NCBI RefSeq assembly: GCF_004364325.1
Contig: NZ_SOCP01000025.1
Coordinates: 107,505-171,504 of the forward strand
Origin: Actinophytocola oryzae
GTDB lineage: Bacteria > Actinomycetota > Actinomycetes > Mycobacteriales > Pseudonocardiaceae
Direction of reading: 5' to 3'
DNA: 64,000 nt
Positions within the stretch are counted from its first letter, which is position 1; the number at the start of each line of letters is the position of its first letter. A model generated the notes under the pieces. That model was not told where the DNA came from, searched no databases, and saw nothing but the letters and a program-made list of their open reading frames with translations. This document shows positions 24,797-33,720 of the stretch, in pieces. The position numbers were made by a program, and so were the translations under genes.

Positions 24797-24990
24797 GTGG
24801 CCATCGTCTCACCGGTCGCATGAGCGACGGAGCGTGCGCCCGTCTGGACTGAGGAACGATGCCGAGCACGCGACGAGGGAAGACGGCGTGCCAGCGGTTC
24901 AGTCCTCAGGGTGTCCACCCCCTCCTCCGCGAATTCGCGTAGGCTCGCTCTTCCGAATCCAACAAACGTGGGCAACACCGGGAGCGGTGC

Positions 24991-27093
24991 GTGTCGCAGA
25001 CCTCCGACAGGCAGACCGAGATAGCGGTCGAACAAGCCCACGTCGACGTCGTCTACCAACGCGTCGACGAGATGCGCGGCGAGGCTCGGGCCATGCGCGT
25101 CAGGGGCGACGAACTCGCGCACGGGGCGCGCAACGAGGCGATCTTCGAGCAGGCCGCCATGCTGTTCGAGCGGGACGTGATGGTGCGCCACGCCACACAG
25201 ATCCTGCGCAGCCTCGACGCCGAGCACGAGGGGCTCGTGTTCGGCAGGCTCGACGACACCGACGGCGAGACGATGTACGTCGGCCGCCTCGGCATCAGGG
25301 ACGTGAACTTCGACAACCTGGTCACCGACTGGCGCGCGCCTGCCGCCGCCGCGTTCTACCAGGCGACGGCCGAGCAGCCGATGAACGTCGTGCGCCGCCG
25401 CGTCATCCGGTCGACCGGGCAGTCCGTTGTGGATATCGACGACGACCTGCTGGCGCCCGAGAAGCGGCCGGAGGACATGGCCGTGGTCGGCGAGGGCGCG
25501 CTCATGGCGTCGCTCACCCGCGCCCGCGGCGACCGGATGCGCGACATCGTGGCCACCATCCAGCGCGAGCAGGACGAGGCGATCCGCGCGCCGTGGAAGG
25601 GCGTCACCGAGATCACCGGCGGCCCCGGCACCGGCAAGACGGCGGTCGCGCTGCACCGCGTCGCCTACCTGCTCTACCGGGACCGGCGTCGCATGGGCGG
25701 CTCCGGCGTGCTCGTCATCGGGCCCTCCCCCGCCTTCACCTCCTACATCTCCCGGGTCCTGCCCTCAATGGGCGAGGACACGGTCGAGCTGCGCTCGCTC
25801 GGCGAGGTGCTCGACGGCGCCCACGCGGTCGGTGTGGACTCCGCCGAGGTGACGCGGGTCAAGGGCTCGCTGCGGATGCGCCGGGTGCTCAAGCGGGCAC
25901 TGCGGGAGGACCCGCCGGACGTGCCCGCCGAGCTGCGCATCACCTTCCGCGGCGAGGTGCTCAAGCTCGACGGGCGGGACCTCGCGAAGGTCCGCCACGC
26001 CGTGCACTCGATGGGCAGGCCACCGAACCAGTCCAGGGTGGACGCCGCCGAGGCGTTGCTGGAAGCGTTGTGGCGCAAGGCCGAGTCCTACGGGCTCGGG
26101 TTCGACCGCAAGGAGCTGGTCACCGAGCTGGGTGAGCGGATCGAGTTCCACCGGTTCGTCGTCGTGTTCTGGCCGCTCATGACCGAGCGGGAGGCGCTGC
26201 GGCTGCTGGCCGACCGCGACCGGCTGGCCCACGCCGCCGGGCGTGCGCTGAACGCACACGAGGTCGACCTGCTCGTGGCGTCGTGGGCCGACCCGAACGC
26301 GGGCCCGACCGTCGCGGACATCGCGTTGCTCGACGAGCTGCGGGGGCTGCTCGGCCCGCTGCCCAAGCGCCACCGGCGCCGGGTCCAGCAGCAGGCCGCC
26401 GCGGAGCACCAGGAGTGGTCGGAGTCACCGCGCCGGGGCGAGCACTACGACGAGTACGCGCACATCGTGATCGACGAGGCCCAGGACCTGTCCCCCATGC
26501 AGTGGCGGATGGTCGGGCGGCGCGGCAAGTACGCGAGCTGGACCGTGGTCGGCGACCCGCTGCAGAGCTCGTGGCCGGACGAGGGCGAGGCCACGTCGGC
26601 CCGCACTGCCGCACTCGGTGCCCGCACGCAGCGCAGGCAGTTCCAGCTGCGCACGAACTACCGCAACTCGGCGGAGATCTTCGAGCTGGCCGCGCAGGTG
26701 GTCACCGACGTGGCCATGCCGGGCCAGCTGCCGCACGCGGTGCGCAGCACGGGCGTGAAGCCGTCGGTGCGGGTCGTCGCGCCCGCCGAGCTGGCCGAGC
26801 AGCTGCTCGTCGCGACCCGGCAGCTGCTCGACGAGATGGACGGCACGGTCGGCGTGATCACCTCGTCCAGCCGCGTCGGGCAGGCCAGGCGGATCCTCGC
26901 GGCGATCGACCACGAGCGGCTGCACGTCGTCGACGGCCTGGAGGCGAAGGGCCTCGAGTACGACGCGGTGGTGCTGGTCGAACCGACCGAGCTGGTGACG
27001 GAGTCGACGACCGGGCCCAGGACGCTGTACGTGGCGCTCACCCGTGCGACCCAGCGCCTGACCGTGCTGACGAGCGATCCCGCCTGGCCCTGA
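24991..27093 (+). CDS. HelD/HelR-type RNA polymerase recycling ATPase
   Basis: A 700-residue UvrD-like superfamily 1 ATPase with an N-terminal helical arm (EIAVEQAHVDVVYQRVDEM...), Walker A GGPGTGKTA (about residues 209-217), Walker B VIDEAQDLSPMQW (about 493), GDPLQSS and the motif FQLRTNYRNS. This is the HelD arrangement, in which the arm enters the RNA polymerase channels and removes stalled polymerase from DNA. Actinobacterial HelR members also displace bound rifamycins. The GTG start follows GGGAGCGG. I saw no obvious rifamycin-associated element upstream, so a resistance role is only possible. Confidence 0.85.
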   Translation: MSQTSDRQTEIAVEQAHVDVVYQRVDEMRGEARAMRVRGDELAHGARNEAIFEQAAMLFERDVMVRHATQILRSLDAEHEGLVFGRLDDTDGETMYVGRLGIRDVNFDNLVTDWRAPAAAAFYQATAEQPMNVVRRRVIRSTGQSVVDIDDDLLAPEKRPEDMAVVGEGALMASLTRARGDRMRDIVATIQREQDEAIRAPWKGVTEITGGPGTGKTAVALHRVAYLLYRDRRRMGGSGVLVIGPSPAFTSYISRVLPSMGEDTVELRSLGEVLDGAHAVGVDSAEVTRVKGSLRMRRVLKRALREDPPDVPAELRITFRGEVLKLDGRDLAKVRHAVHSMGRPPNQSRVDAAEALLEALWRKAESYGLGFDRKELVTELGERIEFHRFVVVFWPLMTEREALRLLADRDRLAHAAGRALNAHEVDLLVASWADPNAGPTVADIALLDELRGLLGPLPKRHRRRVQQQAAAEHQEWSESPRRGEHYDEYAHIVIDEAQDLSPMQWRMVGRRGKYASWTVVGDPLQSSWPDEGEATSARTAALGARTQRRQFQLRTNYRNSAEIFELAAQVVTDVAMPGQLPHAVRSTGVKPSVRVVAPAELAEQLLVATRQLLDEMDGTVGVITSSSRVGQARRILAAIDHERLHVVDGLEAKGLEYDAVVLVEPTELVTESTTGPRTLYVALTRATQRLTVLTSDPAWP

Positions 27094-27132
27094 CGGGGAA
27101 TGCCGCCGGGCAGGCGCGCGTTGGCGGACGGT

Positions 27133-27243
27133 ATGGACGAAGAGAAGGCCGTCTCCGTGGAGGAGACCGGCGAGACGCCCGTGCTGGTGTCGCTCGGTGA
27201 CCCGAACGTGCCGGTGTGCGAGGACGGGAGCTGCGCGCTGTGA
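27133..27243 (+). CDS. Small 36-residue protein with CX4C motif, coupled to a FrnE-like gene
   Basis: A short frame, ATG at 27133 to TGA at 27241-27243, encodes 36 residues: an acidic start (MDEEKAVSVEETGETPVL) and a C-terminus with Cys-Glu-Asp-Gly-Ser-Cys. A GGCGGA lies four bases before the ATG. The stop overlaps the GTG of the thiol oxidoreductase (GTGA), the usual sign of translational coupling. Codon third positions are G or C as in neighbours. The Cys pair next to a CPWC oxidoreductase suggests a substrate, partner or leader peptide, but this is inference. Confidence 0.5.
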   Translation: MDEEKAVSVEETGETPVLVSLGDPNVPVCEDGSCAL

Positions 27244-27854
27244 AGATCGAGGTCTGGTCGGACATCGTCTGCCCGTGGTGCTACATCGGCAAGCGGCGGC
27301 TGGAGTCCGCGCTCGCCGGCTTCGACCACGACGTCGAGGTGGAGTGGAAGAGCTTCCAGCTCGACCCGGAGTACCCGCGCGGCAAGGCGGTCCCGGTGTA
27401 CGACGCGCTGGCGGAGAAGTTCGGCGGGCAGATCAGGGAGATGACCCAGCGGGTCATCGAGCTGGCGGAGGTCGAGGGCCTGCACTACGACTACGACCAC
27501 GCGGTCATGGTCAACACCTTCGACGCCCACCGCCTCGCCCACCACGCCAAGTCGCAGGGCCTCGGCCCGGAGATGCACGAGCGGCTCATGCGGGCACAGC
27601 TCGTCGAGGGCGAGACCCTCAACGACGTGGACACGCTGGTGCGCCTTGCCGAGGAGATCGGCGTCGAGGGCGCGGGCCCGGTGGTGACCAGCGACAAGTA
27701 CACCGCCGAGGTCGAGGCCGACATCCAGGAGGCACGCCTGCTCGGCGCGAACGGCGTGCCGTTCTTCGTGCTGGACCGCAAGTACGGCGTCTCGGGTGCG
27801 CAGCCGGTGGAGGTTTTCGAGCAGGCTCTGCGGACCGCGCACGAGAACGCCTAG
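27240..27854 (+). CDS. DsbA-family (FrnE-like) thiol oxidoreductase
   Basis: A 204-residue thioredoxin-fold protein with the active-site motif SDIVCPWCYIGKRR (CPWC near residue 12) and the long helical insertion of the DsbA/FrnE/2-hydroxychromene-2-carboxylate isomerase group. The cis-Pro loop is GVPFFVLD near the C-terminus. There is no signal peptide, so it acts in the cytoplasm, as FrnE proteins do, probably as a disulfide isomerase or dithiol oxidase in stress response. The GTG at 27240 overlaps the stop of the 36-residue Cys-containing ORF. It lies 146 bp after the HelD-like gene. Confidence 0.9.
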   Translation: MKIEVWSDIVCPWCYIGKRRLESALAGFDHDVEVEWKSFQLDPEYPRGKAVPVYDALAEKFGGQIREMTQRVIELAEVEGLHYDYDHAVMVNTFDAHRLAHHAKSQGLGPEMHERLMRAQLVEGETLNDVDTLVRLAEEIGVEGAGPVVTSDKYTAEVEADIQEARLLGANGVPFFVLDRKYGVSGAQPVEVFEQALRTAHENA

Positions 27855-27867
27855 GAACCGGGGCGGC

Positions 27868-28671
27868 TCAGCACCAGTTGATCGGGTTGCCGGTCTCGAC
27901 GGCCGCCGCGAAGAGGCGGCGTAACGCGTAGACGGAGAACCGGTAGTCGTGCAGCGTGGGGGGCCGGGTCCGGGTCTCCAGGTTGGCGGGCACGCGCTCC
28001 GGGCCCACGCCGGGATAGCCGATGGGACCGATCGGCAACGTCACCTCGTGGGTGCCGTCGGCGAAGCGGACCGAGGGTGGCGTCGTGTCGTCTCCCGGGT
28101 CGACCACCTCCTGGGTGAAACGGGTCGCGCGGAACAGCTCGACGTCACCGTCCTCGCAGGCGCGGCGGACGAAGAAGCCACCCAGGTCAACGCCCATGCC
28201 CAGGTCAGCCGCCTGTTCGACCGCGCGGCCGTAGGCCTCGTCCCAGATCACCACGTCGGTGCCTGCCTCGTACAGCAGCGCGTCGTCCTCGATGAAGGCC
28301 CGTTGGATGAAGTAGTCCACCTCGGCCAGCGCCGCCTGCCCGAGTTCAGCGGGTACGGGGGCCGCGTTCAACTGGGACAACACGTGTTCCAGGACCGGGA
28401 AGTGCTGCCGGCCCAGCTCCTCCATCTCGCTGCTGAACCTGCCGAGAAACCCGTGGTTGGCCACCCGTTCCGTGATGAACTCCATCTCGCGGTGGGGGCA
28501 CGCCCGCTGCAGCCATTCGTTCAGGACCAGGCGTCGCCGCCAGTCGCCGTCGGACACGTCCCAGCAGCCGTCCCGGTCGACGACGATGTCGGAAAGCTCG
28601 GCAGGCGGGCGTGCCCTGCCGTCCCTGAGGCAGTTGCAATGGACGTATCCGCTGACTCCCATGACCGGCAT
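27868..28671 (-). CDS. Hypothetical protein with CxC motif
   Basis: About 267 residues, no family recognised. It starts with MGVSGYVHCNCLRDGRARPP, whose CxC near the start followed by an aromatic/charged region suggests a metal or redox site. The rest alternates Glu/Arg helices and includes ALLYEAGTDVVIWDEAYGR. There is no signal peptide or membrane helix. An ATG at 28671 or 28662 could start translation, and the longer frame to 28728 lacks support. It converges with the FrnE-like gene (13-bp gap). Codon use is normal for the window. Confidence 0.65.
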   Translation of the reverse strand: MPVMGVSGYVHCNCLRDGRARPPAELSDIVVDRDGCWDVSDGDWRRRLVLNEWLQRACPHREMEFITERVANHGFLGRFSSEMEELGRQHFPVLEHVLSQLNAAPVPAELGQAALAEVDYFIQRAFIEDDALLYEAGTDVVIWDEAYGRAVEQAADLGMGVDLGGFFVRRACEDGDVELFRATRFTQEVVDPGDDTTPPSVRFADGTHEVTLPIGPIGYPGVGPERVPANLETRTRPPTLHDYRFSVYALRRLFAAAVETGNPINWC

Positions 28672-28777
28672 TGTGGGAGTGCCCGGCGGGACGCGGTCAT
28701 CCGTTTCCCCTTCAGGACAGCACGACACGGTACTTCCTCGGTGGTGGCGTGTGCGGCCGTCCGGTGTGCGGCGCGGT

Positions 28778-29365
28778 CTACGGCCGTCGGTCGGCGCGCC
28801 TGCGCGCGGCGTGTGCGCGGACCTTCACCCGGTTGCCGCAGGCGGCCATCGAGCACCAGGTGCGGCGCCCGCGCACGTCGACGAAGAGCCAGCCGCAGCC
28901 CTCGCCGGGGCATGCCCTGACCGCGTCGCGCTCCGGGCGTGCGAGGAGGTCGGCGACGGTGAGCGCGGCGGCGAGGACCGGTCGTCTCGGGTCGTCGCCG
29001 GGTGGGAGCCGGAAGCCCGAGGTGGGGGTGAGCCTGGTCTGCGCGTTGGCCTCCTCGGCAAGCTCGGCGAGTCGCGGGAAGGCCGTGTGGTCGCGGTACT
29101 GGAGGACCCGGTAGGCCAGCTCACGCAGCTCGCGGAGCTCGTCGAGGACCGCATGGCCGACGGGTGGGCACGGGCCGAGGCCGGTCAGCTCCACCCAGGT
29201 CGCGAGGACCTCGGGGGTCGTCAGCCACTCCCTGCGGTGCTCCGGCGGCTCGTTCCAGCCTGCGAGGGTGTTGCACAGCTCGAGCGCCGGGTGGCCGGAG
29301 ATGGGCTTGGGCAACAGCGTGCCACCGACGCTGACCGCGAACGGCGGCACCTTCTCGCTAACCAC
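28778..29365 (-). CDS. CGNR zinc-finger (ABATE-type) regulator
   Basis: A 195-residue protein with the N-terminal ABATE-type domain (LELCNTLAGWNEP...) and a C-terminal CGNR zinc finger: CPGEGCGWLF, then WCSMAACGNRVK. The finger has four Cys. Members are probable DNA-binding regulators of small-molecule stress genes. The GTG at 29365 lies five bases after the stop of the methyltransferase gene, so the two are co-transcribed from the AT-rich promoter near 30175. Confidence 0.88.
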   Translation of the reverse strand: MVSEKVPPFAVSVGGTLLPKPISGHPALELCNTLAGWNEPPEHRREWLTTPEVLATWVELTGLGPCPPVGHAVLDELRELRELAYRVLQYRDHTAFPRLAELAEEANAQTRLTPTSGFRLPPGDDPRRPVLAAALTVADLLARPERDAVRACPGEGCGWLFVDVRGRRTWCSMAACGNRVKVRAHAARRRADRRP

Positions 29366-29370
29366 TCATG

Positions 29371-30147
29371 TCACGATAACCGGTGTCGCGCGTGCGTGAT
29401 GACCGAGAGGTCCGAAGGGCGCAGTGCGTCGGTCCGGTCCAGCATGCCCGGTACGTCCCGCTGGCGGTGGTGCCGGACCACCTCGAACCCGTGCCGGTCG
29501 AGGAGGGCGGCCATGTCGTCGGGCGACAGGAAGGACCGCCACGGCTCGCCCTGCCCGGCGGCGACGGGCGCGACGCCCGCGACGTAGGCGTCACCCGCCG
29601 CGTCCCGGAGTCCCTCGGGGAGCATGTGGTCGACGACCAGCTCACACGGCGGGAGTGCGGCGAGCGTGGTGTCCAGCTCGGCCGAGGTGAGGTACATGGT
29701 GACGCCGAGCCAGCTCACCAGGGTCCGGCCTGCGTCCTTCAGGTCGGCCACCGAGCCGAGGTAGGTCGCCGTCGCGGATATCCCCGCCTTTTCCAGTGCC
29801 TGTCTCTTCCAGTTCTGCGTCGCGGGCCGGTCGATTTCGACCACCTCGACCTCGTTCCGGCGGTAGGCGAAGGTGTCGAGTCCGGCACCGAGCAGTACGT
29901 ACCGGTCGAAGCCACCGACGAGGTCCTCTGTGACGCGGCTCCGGCAGACGACCTGCGCGCGGGCACCGGCGAGGATCGGGTGTTCGCCCTGAAGCCGGTG
30001 GTAGGCAAGGAGTTCGTCGGCCCGCTCGCCGAGGAGGGACTCCGCGAGGGTGTCCGCGAAGATGTGGGGTTCGGCATCGACCAGCAGGTGTGCCGCGCGG
30101 GCGGCAGCGGCGGTCGACGCTGTCTGGCTGGGTTTTTCAGAATTCAC
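29371..30147 (-). CDS. Leucine-carboxyl-methyltransferase-like SAM methyltransferase
   Basis: A 258-residue class I methyltransferase of the LCM/PPM group, which methylates carboxyl groups or polyketide-like substrates. The glycine motif is LLGAGLDTFAYR, followed by the acidic residue in EVVEIDRP. The C-terminal half contains the LCM-type segment VSWLGVTMYLT and ends in SVITHARHRLS. Actinomycetes carry many paralogues, a few of which tailor natural products. The GTG start lies downstream of a very AT-rich stretch. The CGNR gene follows 5 bp later. Substrate unknown. Confidence 0.82.
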   Translation of the reverse strand: MNSEKPSQTASTAAAARAAHLLVDAEPHIFADTLAESLLGERADELLAYHRLQGEHPILAGARAQVVCRSRVTEDLVGGFDRYVLLGAGLDTFAYRRNEVEVVEIDRPATQNWKRQALEKAGISATATYLGSVADLKDAGRTLVSWLGVTMYLTSAELDTTLAALPPCELVVDHMLPEGLRDAAGDAYVAGVAPVAAGQGEPWRSFLSPDDMAALLDRHGFEVVRHHRQRDVPGMLDRTDALRPSDLSVITHARHRLS

Positions 30148-30164
30148 GCTCGCACGATACCGAG

Positions 30165-30200
30165 CTATTTCCCACTATATCACAAACAAATAAATATCAG
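30165..30200 (-). promoter_or_regulatory. AT-rich promoter region of the methyltransferase operon
   Basis: A roughly 36-bp AT-rich stretch stands out in GC-rich DNA. On the minus strand it offers a TATAGT box (30179-30174), placing transcription start about 20 bases before the GTG at 30147. A clear -35 at the right distance is not seen, so the exact sigma usage is uncertain. Confidence 0.5.
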
Positions 30201-30217
30201 AAGAGTGCGGCAGTAAC

Positions 30218-30252
30218 GGTTCGGCGCCGGGTTCGCTGCCCGGCGCCGAACC
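30218..30252. terminator. Perfect 14-bp stem-loop after pyc
   Basis: GGTTCGGCGCCGGG pairs exactly with CCCGGCGCCGAACC across a seven-base loop. It begins six bases after the pyc stop on the minus strand and is therefore its likely terminator. There is no U-tract. Confidence 0.75.
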
Positions 30253-30258
30253 GACGTG

Positions 30259-33200
30259 TCAGGAGAGCACCACCAGGAGGTCGCCGCCCTCCACCTGCTG
30301 CATCGAGCCGATGGCGACGCGCTGGACCGTGCCTGCCTTCGGCGCGGTGATCGACGCCTCCATCTTCATGGCCTCGATCGTCGCGACGGTGTCGCCCGCC
30401 GCGACCGTGTCGCCCTCGCCGACCGTCAGGGTCACGACCCCGGCGAACGGCGCGCCGACGTGGCCCTGGTTGGTCCGGTCGGCGCGCTCGGCCACCGGCA
30501 GGTCCGAGGCGACCGACCGGTCCCGCACCTGGATCGACCGCAGCTGGCCGTTGAGGTTGGCCATCACGGTCCGGATGCCGCGCTCGTCCGCCTCGCCGAT
30601 CGCCTCCAGCTCGATCAGCAGCCGCACACCCTTCTCCAGGTCGACCGGGTACTCGATGCGTGGCTTCAACCCGTAGAAGAAGTCCTTGCTGGCCAGGACG
30701 GACGTGTCGCTGAACTGCTCGCGGTGCGTCGTGTACTCCTTGGCCGGCGCGGGGAACAGGAGCCGGTTGAGCGTCGCGCGCCGGTCGTCGGCGAGCCCGG
30801 CCCTGTCCTCGTCGGACAGTCCCGGCGGCTCCGGTGCCGCCGCGCGACCCTTGAGCGCCTTGGTGCGGAACGGCTCCGGCCACCCACCCGCGGGGTCGCC
30901 CAGCTCGCCACGCAGGAAGCCGATCACCGAGCCCGGCACGTCGAAGCGGCCGGGGTCGGCCTCGAACTCCTTCGGGTCGACGCCCGCGCCGACGAGGTGC
31001 AACGCGAGGTCGCCGACCACCTTGGACGACGGGGTCACCTTGATGAGGTGGCCGAGCATCCGGTCCGCGGCGGCGTAGGTCGACTCGATCTCCTCGAACC
31101 GGTCGGCCAGGCCCAGCGCGGTGGCCTGCGTACGCAGGTTCGACAGCTGCCCACCCGGGATCTCGTGGGTGTAGACACGTCCGCTCGGCCCCGGCAGCCC
31201 GGCCTCGAACGGCTTGTAGATCTTCCGCACGATCTCCCAGTACGGCTCGAGGTCGCACACGGCCTGCAGGTTCAGGCCGGTCTCGCGGTCACTGTGGTCG
31301 GTCGCGGCGACGATCGCCGAGAGCGACGGCTGCGAGGTGGTGCCGGCCATCGACGCGGTCGCGCCGTCCACGGCGTCCACACCTGCCTGGATCGCGGCGA
31401 GGTAGGTCGCCAGCTGGCCACCAGCGGTGTCGTGCGTGTGCAGGTGGACCGGCAGGTCGAACTCCTTGCGCAGCGCGGTGATCAGCCGGTGCGCGGCAGG
31501 CGGGCGCAGCAGCCCGGCCATGTCCTTCACACACAGGATCTGCGCCCCCGCGCCGACGATCTGCTCGGCGAGCTTGAGGTAGTAGTCCAGTGTGTACAGC
31601 CGCTCGCCGGGGTCGGACAGGTCGGCGGTGTAGCACAGCGCGACCTCGGCGACCGACTTCCCGGTCGCCAGCACGGCGTCGATCGCGGGCCGCATCTGCT
31701 CGACGTCGTTGAGCGCGTCGAAGATGCGGAAGATGTCGATGCCGGTCTCCGCCGCCTCCTCCACGAACGCGGTCGTCACCTCGGTCGGGTACGGCGTGTA
31801 CCCCACGGTGTTCCTGCCACGCAGGAGCATCTGCAGCGTGATGTTCGGCAGCGCGGTTCGCAGCGCGGCGAGCCGCTCCCACGGGTCCTCCGCGAGGAAC
31901 CGCAGCGCGACGTCGTAGGTGGCGCCGCCCCAGCACTCGACGGACAGCAGCTCGGGCGTCAGCTGCGCGACATAGGGCGCGACCGTCACGAGGTCCTTGG
32001 TGCGCACCCGGGTGGCGAGCAGCGACTGGTGCGCGTCGCGGAACGTCGTGTCCGTGACGCCGACCGACTTCGACTCGCGCAGCCAGCGGGCGAACCCCTC
32101 GGGGCCCAGCTCGTCGAGCTTCTGCTTGGAGCCTGCCGGTGGCGTGCCCAGCTCGATGTCCGGCAGCTTCCTGATCGGGTCGATGATCTCCGGCCGCTCG
32201 CCGTGCGGCTTGTTGACCGTGACGTCGACCAGGTAGGACAGCAGGCGTGTGCCGCGGTCGCCGGAGCTGCGCGCGGTCAGCAGGTGCGGCCGGTCCTCGA
32301 TGAACGAGGTGGTGACGTTGCCCGCGATGAAGTCGGGGTCGTCGAGGACCGCCTGCAGGAAGGGGATGTTCGTGGCGACCCCGCGGATGCGGAACTCGGC
32401 CACCGCGCGGCGGGCGCGGGAGACGGCGAGCGCGAAGTCACGGCCACGGCAGGACAGCTTGACCATCATGGAGTCGAAGTGCGCGCTGATCTCCGTACCG
32501 GGCGAGACCGTGCCGCCGTCGAGCCGGACACCCGCGCCACCCGGCGAGCGGTAGGCGCTGATCCGGCCGGTGTCCGGGCGGAAGCCGTTGGCCGGGTCCT
32601 CGGTGGTGATGCGGCACTGGAGCGCGGCACCCCGCAGCCGGACCGTGTCCTGCGACAGGCCGAGGTCGTCGAGCGTCTCGCCGCTCGCGATCCGCAGCTG
32701 CGACTGGACGAGGTCGACGTCGGTGACCTCCTCGGTGACCGTGTGCTCGACCTGGATGCGCGGGTTCATCTCGATGAACACGTGCCTGCCGTCCTGCGAG
32801 AGCAGGAACTCGACGGTGCCCGCGTTGCGGTAGCCGATGTGGCGCGCGAACTTCACCGCGTCGGCACAGATCTGCTCACGCAGCGCGGGGTCGAGGTTGG
32901 GCGCTGGCGCGATCTCGATGACCTTCTGGTGGCGGCGCTGGACCGAACAGTCGCGCTCGAACAGGTGCATGACGTTCCCGGCGCCGTCCGCGAGGATCTG
33001 CACCTCGATGTGACGCGGGTGCACGACCGCCTGCTCGAGGAACACCGTCGGGTCGCCGAACGCGGACTCCGCCTCCCGCATGGCCGCCTCGAGCGACTCA
33101 CGCAGCGCCTTGGCCTCGAGAACCCGCCGCATGCCACGCCCACCGCCGCCGGCGACGGCCTTGACGAACAGCGGGAAGCCCAGCTCCTCGCCGGCCCGGA

Positions 33201-33633
33201 GCAGCTCGTCCGGATCGGACGAGGGCGCCGTGGAGTTCAGCACCGGGATGCCTGCCTCCCGCGCGGCGGCGACCGCGCGGGCCTTGTTGCCGGTGAGCTC
33301 GAGGATCTCGGTTGACGGGCCGACGAACGTGATGCCGGCCGCCTCGCAGGCGCGGGCCAGCTCGGGGTTCTCGGAAAGGAAGCCGTAGCCGGGATAGACG
33401 GCGTCGGCGCCCGCCTTCCGCGCGGCCTTGATGATCTCCTCGACGGAGAGGTAGGCGCGGACTGGGTGACCGGGTTCCCCGATCTCGTAGGCCTCGTCGG
33501 CCTTCATCCGGTGCGCGGAGTTGCGATCCTCGTGCGGGAAGACCGCGACCGTGCCGGCGCCCAGCTCGTATCCGGCGCGAAACGCCCGGATGGCGATCTC
33601 GCCGCGGTTCGCGACGAGCACCTTTCGGAACAT
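30259..33633 (-). CDS. pyc: Pyruvate carboxylase
   Basis: A 1124-residue biotin enzyme that carboxylates pyruvate to oxaloacetate, feeding the TCA cycle. The biotin-carboxylase domain (about 1-450) starts FRKVLVANRGEIAIRAF and has the ATP-grasp loop KAVAGGGGRGMR and the EMNPRIQVEHTVTEE motif. The carboxyltransferase domain (about 520-800) shows DTTFRDAHQSLLATR. The C-terminal biotin carrier domain has the biotinylation motif EAMKMEAS. Length matches the family (about 1130). It lies after a lipoprotein gene on the same strand. In mycobacteria pca likewise follows rsmD in gene order. Confidence 0.97.
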   Translation of the reverse strand: MFRKVLVANRGEIAIRAFRAGYELGAGTVAVFPHEDRNSAHRMKADEAYEIGEPGHPVRAYLSVEEIIKAARKAGADAVYPGYGFLSENPELARACEAAGITFVGPSTEILELTGNKARAVAAAREAGIPVLNSTAPSSDPDELLRAGEELGFPLFVKAVAGGGGRGMRRVLEAKALRESLEAAMREAESAFGDPTVFLEQAVVHPRHIEVQILADGAGNVMHLFERDCSVQRRHQKVIEIAPAPNLDPALREQICADAVKFARHIGYRNAGTVEFLLSQDGRHVFIEMNPRIQVEHTVTEEVTDVDLVQSQLRIASGETLDDLGLSQDTVRLRGAALQCRITTEDPANGFRPDTGRISAYRSPGGAGVRLDGGTVSPGTEISAHFDSMMVKLSCRGRDFALAVSRARRAVAEFRIRGVATNIPFLQAVLDDPDFIAGNVTTSFIEDRPHLLTARSSGDRGTRLLSYLVDVTVNKPHGERPEIIDPIRKLPDIELGTPPAGSKQKLDELGPEGFARWLRESKSVGVTDTTFRDAHQSLLATRVRTKDLVTVAPYVAQLTPELLSVECWGGATYDVALRFLAEDPWERLAALRTALPNITLQMLLRGRNTVGYTPYPTEVTTAFVEEAAETGIDIFRIFDALNDVEQMRPAIDAVLATGKSVAEVALCYTADLSDPGERLYTLDYYLKLAEQIVGAGAQILCVKDMAGLLRPPAAHRLITALRKEFDLPVHLHTHDTAGGQLATYLAAIQAGVDAVDGATASMAGTTSQPSLSAIVAATDHSDRETGLNLQAVCDLEPYWEIVRKIYKPFEAGLPGPSGRVYTHEIPGGQLSNLRTQATALGLADRFEEIESTYAAADRMLGHLIKVTPSSKVVGDLALHLVGAGVDPKEFEADPGRFDVPGSVIGFLRGELGDPAGGWPEPFRTKALKGRAAAPEPPGLSDEDRAGLADDRRATLNRLLFPAPAKEYTTHREQFSDTSVLASKDFFYGLKPRIEYPVDLEKGVRLLIELEAIGEADERGIRTVMANLNGQLRSIQVRDRSVASDLPVAERADRTNQGHVGAPFAGVVTLTVGEGDTVAAGDTVATIEAMKMEASITAPKAGTVQRVAIGSMQQVEGGDLLVVLS

Positions 33634-33720
33634 GCCGTACCTCCAGTCAGGGGGTTCGGGAACTCCCGGAAACGTTACCTGGAAGTTCCCGCCTGTCGGG
33701 AGCGACGTCCCACGGGATGA

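Noticed and set aside
24797..24990. Rifamycin-associated element upstream of the HelD-like gene
   Set aside because: I looked for an inverted repeat of the known type and saw only a short GCGAATTCGC palindrome and a possible TAGGCT box.
33658..33690. Weak inverted repeat between the lipoprotein gene and pyc
   Set aside because: Only seven paired bases over a long loop and no supporting context.
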